Part shown: one piece after another, positions 6,790-12,305 of the stretch | Layout: the number at the start of each line of letters is the position of its first letter | Position numbering within the stretch: the stretch's first letter is position 1 | NCBI GenBank assembly: GCA_019594305.1 | Contig: JAFDTZ010000066.1 | Location: 1-12,305, forward strand | Direction of reading: 5' to 3' | From: Thermoplasmata archaeon | GTDB taxonomy: Archaea > Thermoplasmatota > Thermoplasmata > Halarchaeoplasmatales > Halarchaeoplasmataceae | Length of the DNA: 12,305 bases | Program-made: the position numbers and the translations under genes | The notes under the pieces: model-generated | What the model was told of the DNA's origin: nothing | Databases searched by the model: none | Seen by the model: the letters and a program-made list of their open reading frames with translations, nothing else

Positions 6790-7760
6790 AGGTCTCCCGC
6801 ATTATAAAGTCCTTTTACCAGGATTTTTACACTCTTGTTCAGCAGATACCTTACGGAAAAATATCTACTTACGGTGCATTAGCCGAGGCACTGGGAGATA
6901 TACGAGCAGCTAGGACCGTTGGTAAGATGCTCAACGAGAACCCACGACCCATTATTGTTCCGTGTCACAGGGTGGTAATGTCGGACGGATCTATAGGTGG
7001 ATTCGGGATGGGGGTACAAAAAAAACGTGAATTGTTAGAAGACGAAGGAATATTGTTGGACGGAGATAAGGTTATCGACTTCGGAAAAAAACTATTTACC
7101 GATTTCGTTAGCGATGAACCCCTCGAAAGGCTAAGAGAAGAGCAATTAAGGTTGACACGCCGCGTAAAGCTTGAGGACGATAACGGTACTATCAACACGA
7201 TAGGCGGAGTTGATGTGGCATACCTAGAAAATGTAGGTTTTGCGTCCATATCTTTTTGGGAGGGCGCTGAAGAGATATTTACACATACGGTAAAAGTTGA
7301 TGTACGCTTTCCTTACATACCTTCGTACCTATCTTTCAGAGAGATGCCTCCTCTTATCGAACTGCTGGAAGATATCGAACAAAAACCTGATATACTTATG
7401 GTTGACGGAAACGGGATTATGCACCCCAGAGGTATCGGTCTGGCCTCGCATTTGGGCCTTGAGACAAAAACACCCACAGTAGGCGTGGCAAAGAGCTTGT
7501 TGTGCGGAAAACTCGATCATGATCTCACCCACGATAAACCCGTATCCGAAGTTGTTTTAGAAGATGAAATCATCGGATACGCGTTCCTTAGCAGTAAAAG
7601 AGCGACCAAACCCATATACATATCACCGGGACATCGTGTATCTCCCGCGTCCGCACTCGATATCGTTAAACAGTACAGTAATTATAAGATACCTGAACCT
7701 ATAAGAAGAGCACACATAGTGTCCGCAAAAAAAAGGGACCAGGAGAAGAATAAAAGATGA
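6780..7760 (+). CDS. Fused O6-alkylguanine-DNA alkyltransferase / endonuclease V
   Basis: A two-domain DNA-repair protein of 326 residues. Residues 8-104 are the alkyltransferase DNA-binding/active-site domain: IPYGKISTYG (23-32), the RAARTVGKML recognition helix (42-51) and IVPCHRVV with acceptor Cys62. The N-terminal ribonuclease-H-like domain of full-length enzymes is absent. Residues about 110-318 are endonuclease V, which nicks near deaminated bases such as inosine: VDVAY (Asp145), PSYLSFRE (Tyr183, Glu188), VDGNGIMHPRG (Asp209, His215), GVAKS (Lys238) and SPGHRVS (His285). Both active sites look intact. A bifunctional protein of this order is known from Ferroplasma acidarmanus, so the fusion is established and suggests Thermoplasmata affinity. 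The start may be ATG 6780 or ATG 6786; the latter gives a tidy ATGA overlap with the M18 stop. Its own stop overlaps the next gene as ATGA. Confidence 0.95.
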   Translation: MDMKVSRIIKSFYQDFYTLVQQIPYGKISTYGALAEALGDIRAARTVGKMLNENPRPIIVPCHRVVMSDGSIGGFGMGVQKKRELLEDEGILLDGDKVIDFGKKLFTDFVSDEPLERLREEQLRLTRRVKLEDDNGTINTIGGVDVAYLENVGFASISFWEGAEEIFTHTVKVDVRFPYIPSYLSFREMPPLIELLEDIEQKPDILMVDGNGIMHPRGIGLASHLGLETKTPTVGVAKSLLCGKLDHDLTHDKPVSEVVLEDEIIGYAFLSSKRATKPIYISPGHRVSPASALDIVKQYSNYKIPEPIRRAHIVSAKKRDQEKNKR

Positions 7761-8791
7761 AGACACCTTTGTTCTACCATAAAAACTACGTAAACTACGG
7801 CTTTGGTAGCTTCCATCCTTTCGACCCCGTTCGATTCTCGGGGTTAATAGATATGATCCGTTCAAACGATATTATGAACGATGCTATCGAAATTACCTCG
7901 GCCCCGGCAGCCACCGATGAACAATTGCTGCTCGCACACTCAAGGCGTTACATTAAGCACGTCGAGGATGCGGAAAGAGACGGAGCTAGATTGTCACCTG
8001 ACACACCCACAAGACCAGGTCTATCAGAGGCCGCGAGACGTATAGTGGGCGGTAGTCTAGAGGCGGCAAAGGCGCTTTCAAAACATGATATAACCCTTAA
8101 CACGGGAGGCCTTCACCATGCCGGACGTGATTTCGGCGAGGGATTCTGTGTATTCAACGACGTAGCCATAGCCGCTGAATATCTTAAAAGGACGGGAAAG
8201 AAGGTTTGCATACTCGATACGGATGCCCATCAGGGCAACGGTACCATGGACATATTTTGGACCACCGCGGAAGTTCTTTTCATATCTATTCATCAGCATC
8301 CCACAAGCCTATACCCCGGCAAGGGCTTTGTCAATGAGATAGGCAGGTGTGACGGTGAAGGCTATACCGTTAACATTCCTTTACCTAGGGACGCCAATAT
8401 AGCGGACTACCACTATACATTCGAAGAGATTATTACACCTGTAATTTCACAGTTCAAACCAAATGTTCTCATAAGAAACGGCGGCTCCGACCCGCACCAC
8501 TCCGATTCGTTAACCGACCTCGCTCTGGACATGAGAGGGTTGGAATACTTGGGACGTACATCCCGGCAGATCGCCGCTGAAAACGGTGCGGGATACTTGG
8601 ATCTTATGGTGTCCGGCTACGGTCTCCGTGTGCTGGAAGGCTGGCAAGCCATATTGAAAGGAGTGTTAGATTTACCCATAAAATTACCAACTGACCAGAA
8701 CATAGGTGAGCCGGGACAGGAGCCTAGAGGTTCATTGAGATCCGAATTGGATAAATTGAAAAAGTACCTCGAACCGTTCTGGGAACTTTGA
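7757..8791 (+). CDS. Histone deacetylase / AcuC / acetylpolyamine amidohydrolase family protein
   Basis: A 344-residue arginase-fold zinc deacylase. Catalytic elements are all visible: paired histidines in GGLHHAGRDFGEGFC (His120, His121), zinc ligands in LDTDAHQGNG (Asp156, His158) and GGSDPHHSD (Asp245), and the active-site tyrosine in SGYG (Tyr288). Family members remove acetyl or other acyl groups from protein lysines, or acetyl from polyamines; the substrate here is not predictable. The GGSDPH form of the third zinc motif differs from the common GFDAH and, as I recall, occurs in archaeal members. There is no signal peptide, so it should act in the cytoplasm or on chromatin. It is third in the operon, its ATG overlapping the preceding stop as ATGA, with AGGAG 11 bases upstream. 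A 63-base gap with a possible promoter follows. Confidence 0.92.
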   Translation: MKTPLFYHKNYVNYGFGSFHPFDPVRFSGLIDMIRSNDIMNDAIEITSAPAATDEQLLLAHSRRYIKHVEDAERDGARLSPDTPTRPGLSEAARRIVGGSLEAAKALSKHDITLNTGGLHHAGRDFGEGFCVFNDVAIAAEYLKRTGKKVCILDTDAHQGNGTMDIFWTTAEVLFISIHQHPTSLYPGKGFVNEIGRCDGEGYTVNIPLPRDANIADYHYTFEEIITPVISQFKPNVLIRNGGSDPHHSDSLTDLALDMRGLEYLGRTSRQIAAENGAGYLDLMVSGYGLRVLEGWQAILKGVLDLPIKLPTDQNIGEPGQEPRGSLRSELDKLKKYLEPFWEL

Positions 8792-8811
8792 ATGTTTAGA
8801 CATACCTTTAA

Positions 8812-8822
8812 CCTTTTAATAC
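8812..8822 (+). promoter_or_regulatory. Possible TATA box for the first sugar-1-phosphate transferase gene
   Basis: CTTTTAATAC is centred about 38 bases before the ATG at 8855, so a start near 8843 would leave a leader of about ten bases. That leader holds AGGT (8844-8847), seven bases before the ATG, as a weak Shine-Dalgarno site. Confidence 0.35.
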
Positions 8823-8854
8823 GATGAACACATAATCACTCGTAGGTATGTAAT

Positions 8855-9826
8855 ATGGATACGGCGATACTCTTCACCCTAACGATACTGGTGACATATC
8901 TCACTGGTATATTTTTATTTTCTCCCCTTCTGGAGAAGCTTAAGAGGCACGGCTTTGTAGGACGGGACATGTACAAGACGGGCACCCCCGAGGTTCCGGA
9001 GATGGGAGGAATAGGCATATTTTTCGCATTCCTCGCCGGTATACTATTTTTGAGCGCACTACATGATATTTCCTATGTTCTATACCTGACCGTCTTCGTC
9101 CTGATTCTATATTTTCTCTTCGGTCTTATGGACGACCTCCTCGGTAGTGGGATCGATGACGCAAGTCCGACAAAAATCGTAAAGATCCTTATCCCCTTTT
9201 TCTTCGCATATCCCCTCTTCAACCACGTTCAAACAACCATAGAAATACCTTATCTAGGGGTATTGGAACTCGGGATTTTATACCCTCTGTTGATACTACC
9301 TCTTTTCGTTATGGTATGTGCTAACCTCACCAACATGTTCTCCTACTATAACGGACAATCCGTGGGAACGACCATGATAGTACTTATTTTCATAGTTCTC
9401 AAATTACGTTCATTAGAGCAGTGGTCTATGCTTTACATCCTTTTTCCTTTCATCGGTGCCACCATGGCCTTCTTGTCTTACAACATTCATCCCGCCGGAG
9501 TATTCCCGGGAGATAGCGGCGACCTAATGATGGGTGCTATGATCGGTTTGTGTGCCGTAATAGCCGGCATCGAGGCATTCGTTTTCGTCGCACTTCTACC
9601 CCTTATAATCAACTTTATCATGGTAGCTTGGTGGTTCCTTTTTGAAAAGGAAAGCGATAAAACGAAGTTCGGCGGTGTACGACCGGACAATACCATAGAC
9701 CCGCCAAACAATCGCACACTCATGTGGTTTTTTCCATATTATTTCAGGCTAACGGAAAACCAGACCACCCTCATCATGTACGGTCTGGTCTTCATATCAT
9801 CCCTGTCAGCCTGGGTTTTCTGTTGA
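8855..9826 (+). CDS. Polyprenyl-phosphate sugar-1-phosphate transferase, Alg7/AglH (MraY/WecA) family, paralogue 1
   Basis: An integral membrane protein of 323 residues with about nine to ten hydrophobic segments (for example 4-22, 52-70, 73-92, 140-156, 192-212, 240-263, 305-322). Family motifs are the PEVPEMGG loop (45-52), LMDDLLG with the paired aspartates Asp93/Asp94, NLTNMFSYYNG (157-167) and VFPGDSGD (Asp220). These enzymes move a sugar-1-phosphate from a UDP-sugar to a polyprenyl or dolichyl phosphate on the cytoplasmic face, the first committed step of N-glycan or surface-glycan assembly. NG in place of bacterial DG fits the eukaryotic/archaeal Alg7 branch. Compared with the next gene, the EGFNGL block reads SYYNGQ and the segment after PGD differs, so sugar specificity may differ. 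A weak AGGT lies seven bases before the start. The C-terminal loop contains KFGGVRPDNT. Confidence 0.87.
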   Translation: MDTAILFTLTILVTYLTGIFLFSPLLEKLKRHGFVGRDMYKTGTPEVPEMGGIGIFFAFLAGILFLSALHDISYVLYLTVFVLILYFLFGLMDDLLGSGIDDASPTKIVKILIPFFFAYPLFNHVQTTIEIPYLGVLELGILYPLLILPLFVMVCANLTNMFSYYNGQSVGTTMIVLIFIVLKLRSLEQWSMLYILFPFIGATMAFLSYNIHPAGVFPGDSGDLMMGAMIGLCAVIAGIEAFVFVALLPLIINFIMVAWWFLFEKESDKTKFGGVRPDNTIDPPNNRTLMWFFPYYFRLTENQTTLIMYGLVFISSLSAWVFC

Positions 9827-9837
9827 TAGGTAATAGG

Positions 9838-9851
9838 TAAAAATATATATC
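9838..9851 (+). promoter_or_regulatory. TATA-like box upstream of the 33-codon frame and second transferase gene
   Basis: TAAAAATATATATC is one of the clearest TATA-like sequences in the window. Its centre is about 27 bases before the ATG at 9872, so the transcription start should fall at or next to that ATG. The second transferase gene would then have a leader of about 98 bases. Confidence 0.55.
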
Positions 9852-9871
9852 TTACCGCAATATGGTGTAAC

Positions 9872-9973
9872 ATGGCTGTGTCATTTCTCGATACATTACT
9901 TCCGTTCCAAGGTATCTCGACAGCATCGATTGTTACGGTACCTTCCTACTTCGGGGAGGTATATTATCAATGA
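9872..9973 (+). CDS. Possible 33-residue leaderless small ORF
   Basis: The frame reads MAVSFLDTLLPFQGISTASI, then VTVPSYFGEVYYQ, and ends at a TGA that overlaps the ATG of the next gene as ATGA (9970-9973). Three things support translation: a TATA-like box about 27 bases before its ATG, as for other leaderless genes here; the coupled stop-start; and the next gene's Shine-Dalgarno site lying within its last codons. Against it, 33 open codons arise by chance fairly often, and I recognise no homologue. The peptide has two short hydrophobic stretches and no clear membrane helix. It could be a leader peptide affecting translation of the transferase, a small partner protein, or just a 98-base untranslated leader. 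Confidence 0.35.
   Translation: MAVSFLDTLLPFQGISTASIVTVPSYFGEVYYQ
9953..9960 (+). promoter_or_regulatory. Strong Shine-Dalgarno site of the second transferase
   Basis: GGGGAGGT lies nine bases before ATG 9970 and fifteen before the alternative ATG 9976, deciding for 9970. It lies inside the preceding 33-codon frame. Confidence 0.7.
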
Positions 9974-10926
9974 GCATGATAATCATATCTAGCGCCATCC
10001 TCATATCTTTCTTCGTAGCGATACTCGTAACACACTGGCAGATCGAAACCTTCTCCAAAGCCGGTATAAAGGGCGCGGACATGCATAAGGAAGGGCTGCC
10101 GGAGATACCGGAGATGGGTGGTATAGCGGCCATCGTAGGTTTCATCGTAGGTGTATCAATTCTTCTTGGAAAACCAAGCGAAGGTATCAGTAACCCCATT
10201 TTCCTCACCGCTATAATCTGCATAGTAGGTGCCGGATTCATAGGGATGGTTGACGATATGGTTGCTGTCAGACAGAGGAACAAGGCTTTTTTACCTTTTT
10301 TATTCAGCCTTCCCTTGGGAATACAGATGATGAATACACCCATAGACGTATTCGGTTTTACCATAAATCATCCCGTGTTCATACTGATAGCCGTTCCCTT
10401 CGGAGTCACCTGTGCCGCCAATGCATCTAATATGTTGGAAGGTTTCAACGGGTTGGGAGTAGGTCTTTCCGGTATAAATGCAACAACCTTGATATTTCTA
10501 ATATATCTTACCAGAGGGTCCCATTTTGGCATATATATTCTATTCCCTCTCCTGGGGGCCACATTGGGTTTTGCAATATTCAATGTATATCCTTCACGTA
10601 TATTTCCGGGGGACACGTTTACACTCTTCAGCGGCGCCGCCCTCGGAAGCGCTGCAATAATCAGCAATCTGATAACCCCAGGTATAATCCTATTTATTCC
10701 CATGATCATAGAGTTCTTCCTGAAATTTAAAGGGGGTTTCAGTGCGGAAAACTTCGCCGAGGTCGACGAAGAGGGATATCTTTCCAGCATATACGATAAG
10801 ACTGAGAGTATAACCCATTGGATAGTAAAACACCTAAGGGTAAAAGAATGGCAACTGGTGGCCCTGGTATGGTCCATGGAGGCGGTTCTCGGTATATTTA
10901 TTATTGTGTTCTTTGGTCTGCTATGA
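9970..10926 (+). CDS. Polyprenyl-phosphate sugar-1-phosphate transferase, Alg7/AglH-type, paralogue 2
   Basis: A 318-residue membrane protein with about ten hydrophobic segments, paralogous to the preceding gene along its whole length; both share the PE[IV]PEMGGI loop and the YILFP..GAT segment. Motifs are closer to the canonical archaeal AglH / eukaryotic Alg7 pattern: MVDDMVAVRQRNK (Asp95, Asp96, Lys105), NASNMLEGFNGLGVG (151-165) and IFPGDTFTLFSG (Asp215). The likely reaction is formation of dolichyl-diphosphate-GlcNAc or a related UDP-sugar product, opening N-glycosylation; the exact sugar is inferred from family only. The C-terminal cytoplasmic loop (about 253-290) carries AENFAEVDEEG, similar to archaeal AglH as I recall it. 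The start has the strong site GGGGAGGT. It converges on the unrecognised 160-residue gene with ten bases between stop codons. Confidence 0.9.
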   Translation: MSMIIISSAILISFFVAILVTHWQIETFSKAGIKGADMHKEGLPEIPEMGGIAAIVGFIVGVSILLGKPSEGISNPIFLTAIICIVGAGFIGMVDDMVAVRQRNKAFLPFLFSLPLGIQMMNTPIDVFGFTINHPVFILIAVPFGVTCAANASNMLEGFNGLGVGLSGINATTLIFLIYLTRGSHFGIYILFPLLGATLGFAIFNVYPSRIFPGDTFTLFSGAALGSAAIISNLITPGIILFIPMIIEFFLKFKGGFSAENFAEVDEEGYLSSIYDKTESITHWIVKHLRVKEWQLVALVWSMEAVLGIFIIVFFGLL

Positions 10927-10936
10927 TTGCCGGTTT

Positions 10937-11419
10937 CTATCTGTAAAGAGAGGGGCCGGTTGAAGATAGTTCCTTATCTTGTACGGGCGCGCCACCAAGG
11001 GATTGGAAATGTATTGTGGCTCTAAGACCTACATTTATGATTGTCTGTATTCCATCGAATAACTCAGTTCGTGTTAGATCCTCTTCATAAAGGTGCTTTT
11101 TTACTATTATTGAATCCGGTAGATTGTCTTCGTCCCTACGGATATTGTAGATAATGTTATCAGTGGCTAAAAGCAAAACAAGGGCCTTCTCGAAGCCGCC
11201 TCTCTGATTGGGGTTGAGCTGGCGGATTATGCCTTTGTGTTCGGGACTAACGGACAATTTGTAAACAAGCTCCAATCTCATGGGATATTCTATGGGATTA
11301 CCTATCAAGATTACCCTTTCACCATGTTTCAATTTGATGAACCAGTTGAGTTTATCGTGTTCCATATCCTCGTATTCCCTGTTCTCTTCATCGAACCATT
11401 TAGTTAAGTCCTCTTTCAT
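10937..11419 (-). CDS. Uncharacterised archaeal protein, possibly DUF2299-like
   Basis: A 160-residue soluble alpha/beta protein I do not firmly recognise. The N-terminal part (KWFDEENREYEDMEHDKLNW, about 7-26) is followed by alternating strands (FIKLKHGERVILIGNP, RLELVYKLSVSPEHKG) and a helix (FEKALVLLLAT, about 76-86). The layout resembles small archaeal proteins grouped as DUF2299, or secretion-chaperone-like YbjN folds; I hold this loosely. No catalytic motif, metal cluster or membrane segment is evident. The last 20 residues (APVQDKELSSTGPSLYR region) look disordered. The start has no Shine-Dalgarno site; a TATA-like box about 27 bases upstream suggests a leaderless transcript. It is divergent from priS, sharing a 100-base intergenic region. 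Coding character is convincing; function is unknown. Confidence 0.7.
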   Translation of the reverse strand: MKEDLTKWFDEENREYEDMEHDKLNWFIKLKHGERVILIGNPIEYPMRLELVYKLSVSPEHKGIIRQLNPNQRGGFEKALVLLLATDNIIYNIRRDEDNLPDSIIVKKHLYEEDLTRTELFDGIQTIINVGLRATIHFQSLGGAPVQDKELSSTGPSLYR

Positions 11420-11439
11420 CAGGGCATGTATAAGGTTGT

Positions 11440-11452
11440 TTGTTTTTAAGGG
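11440..11452 (-). promoter_or_regulatory. TATA-like box of the 160-residue protein gene
   Basis: On the minus strand ACCCTTAAAAACA is centred about 27 bases before the ATG at 11419, matching the leaderless spacing seen for other genes here. No Shine-Dalgarno site lies between. Confidence 0.45.
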
Positions 11453-11464
11453 TTTTCATGTAAA

Positions 11465-11509
11465 ATCTAGATTAGATGCACATCAAAAACATAATGTAAT
11501 AGGTGCACC
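11465..11509. promoter_or_regulatory. Divergent intergenic region with two short palindromes; possible priS promoter
   Basis: This region holds two perfect eight-base palindromes, ATCTAGAT (11465-11472) and GGTGCACC (11502-11509). Between them ACATAATGTAATA (about 11489-11501) is centred about 25 bases before the proposed priS GTG and could be its TATA box, giving a leaderless message. The match is modest. Confidence 0.3.
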
Positions 11510-11511
11510 AT

Positions 11512-11565
11512 ATGTATGTGTGGACAGAGAAACCAAAACCAGGCTGTTCCTCTCTAGGGTATTAA
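11512..11565 (+). other. Short out-of-frame ORF overlapping the priS start
   Basis: ATG 11512 has AGGTG (11501-11505) six bases upstream, an ideal spacing. It opens only 17 codons (MYVWTEKPKPGCSSLGY) before TAA, in a different frame from priS. It may be a chance ATG, a small regulatory upstream ORF, or a sign of an assembly indel at the priS start. Confidence 0.2.
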
Positions 11566-12305
11566 AGGATCACTACACATACCTGGAACAGAATTCGTCC
11601 GAAACGGATAAGACCTATCTACCTCCGAGATTCACCCTACGTGAATTCGCCTTTTTGTATCCCGGTGGTAAGGGCATGCACCGACCTTTATCCTTTGAAA
11701 TCGGAGCCGACTTACTTCGCTTCCTTAGAGAGAAAACACCACTACATGTATACTACTCCACAGCATATTATTCCAATCCGGACGCCCCCATGAAAGAAAA
11801 GGATTGGCTAGGGGCGGATCTAGTATTTGATCTGGATGCGGACCATATACCGGGAGGGGCTGAGATCAGCTACACGGAACAACTGGAACTTGTAAAGAAG
11901 AAAACACAGATGCTGTTGGATGATTTTCTGATGGAAGATCTCGGGTTCACTCCCGAAGATATATCAATCAATTTTTCGGGGCACAGAGGATATCACATTC
12001 ATGTGCGTAAAAAAAAAGTACTGAATATGTCAAAACATGCACGGAGGGAGATAGTTGATTACATTACAGGCCGAGGACTGGATTTTGGTATTATCCTGCC
12101 TTCGATCAATATTCAGGTGGGTGAGTTCAAAGGGCATAAAAAATTCGTCACCGGCCACGGACTACCCCCTGAGAAAGCCGGGGGTTGGATGAAAAAGATC
12201 AGAAGGATGACCGTAGATATATTGGACAGATGGGCAAAGATGCCGAAAGAAGAAGTAATGAAAGAGATGATGGAGAAACACGACTTGGGCGTAAAAAGAT
12301 CGGAA
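11520..12305 (+). CDS. priS: DNA primase small (catalytic) subunit PriS, 3' truncated by window end
   Basis: The catalytic subunit of the archaeal/eukaryotic-type primase, making primers at replication forks with PriL. The first 262 residues are in the window and the frame is open at its end. Key features are LREFAFLYPGG (40-50), RPLSFE (55-60), the metal-binding carboxylates in VFDLDADH (Asp104, Asp106) and the nucleotide-binding signature SGHRGYHIHV (153-162). The third catalytic aspartate and the C-terminal part should lie beyond the edge. No in-frame ATG precedes the conserved region; GTG 11520 gives a plausible N-terminus (VDRETKTRLFLSRVLKDHY, translated with Met), and a TATA-like stretch about 25 bases upstream would make it leaderless. 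An out-of-frame ATG with a good Shine-Dalgarno site lies eight bases earlier. Function is confident; the exact start is not. Confidence 0.92.
   Translation, partial: MDRETKTRLFLSRVLKDHYTYLEQNSSETDKTYLPPRFTLREFAFLYPGGKGMHRPLSFEIGADLLRFLREKTPLHVYYSTAYYSNPDAPMKEKDWLGADLVFDLDADHIPGGAEISYTEQLELVKKKTQMLLDDFLMEDLGFTPEDISINFSGHRGYHIHVRKKKVLNMSKHARREIVDYITGRGLDFGIILPSINIQVGEFKGHKKFVTGHGLPPEKAGGWMKKIRRMTVDILDRWAKMPKEEVMKEMMEKHDLGVKRSE

Noticed and set aside
8792..8854. Intergenic space after the deacylase examined for a tRNA or structured RNA
   Set aside because: Only 63 bases, without a cloverleaf or stable hairpin. It is explained by a TATA-like box and a weak ribosome site.
9933..10877. Two long minus-strand open frames (143 and 169 codons) opposite the second transferase gene
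   Set aside because: The plus strand encodes a clear membrane transferase with family motifs. The antisense frames have no recognisable domain and mirror its codon pattern.
10927..10936. Terminator between the convergent second transferase and 160-residue protein genes
   Set aside because: The ten-base gap and its flanks contain only TTT runs and no hairpin, so no terminator can be supported there.
1..12305. Mobile elements, CRISPR arrays, defence systems and attachment sites
   Set aside because: I saw no transposase, integrase, phage or defence gene, no regularly spaced repeats, and no terminal repeats. The window reads as core genome.

Overview
The window reads as an archaeal chromosome segment of moderate to low GC, tightly packed with housekeeping genes on both strands. 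The archaeal signs are a UPF0147 protein, an archaeal-type primase small subunit, a COG1340-type coiled-coil protein, Alg7/AglH-type sugar-1-phosphate transferases, and AT-rich TATA-like boxes about 25-29 bases upstream of start codons that lack a Shine-Dalgarno sequence (leaderless transcripts). A fused alkylguanine-DNA alkyltransferase/endonuclease V points to the Thermoplasmata/Thermoplasmatota, because a protein of this architecture was characterised from Ferroplasma. I infer a Thermoplasmatota relative but cannot name a genus. I see no tRNA, rRNA, CRISPR array, insertion sequence or integrase.

Layout. Left: a small UPF0147 gene (+) converges on glyS, with only three bases between their stop codons and an oligo-T run for each strand. 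Positions 439-4281 (-) hold a tightly packed operon: amidohydrolase, universal stress protein, four-CBS protein, glycyl-tRNA synthetase, with junctions of 1-9 bases. It starts from a probable leaderless promoter. Upstream on the same strand is a 289-residue coiled-coil protein (4332-5201). A 160-base divergent intergenic region (5202-5361) carries a perfect 7+3+7 dyad and a third copy of its half-site.

Positions 5362-8791 (+) form a three-gene overlapping operon: M18 aminopeptidase, alkyltransferase-endonuclease V fusion, and a histone-deacetylase-family hydrolase. Next come two tandem paralogous polyprenyl-phosphate sugar-1-phosphate transferases (8855-9826 and 9970-10926). Between them lies a 33-codon open frame whose ATG sits about 27 bases after a TATA box and whose stop overlaps the second paralogue's start (ATGA). 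At the right end, an unrecognised 160-residue protein (-) diverges from primase small subunit priS (+), which runs off the window end.

How the genes fit together. They cover translation (glyS), replication (priS), DNA repair (fusion protein), protein turnover and deacylation (M18, deacetylase), nucleotide-sensing or stress signalling (UspA, CBS) and the lipid-linked first step of glycan assembly (the transferase pair). Most of the window is ordinary core genome. The least explained items are the 33-codon leaderless frame, the diverged first transferase paralogue, the unusual priS start region and the unrecognised 160-residue protein.
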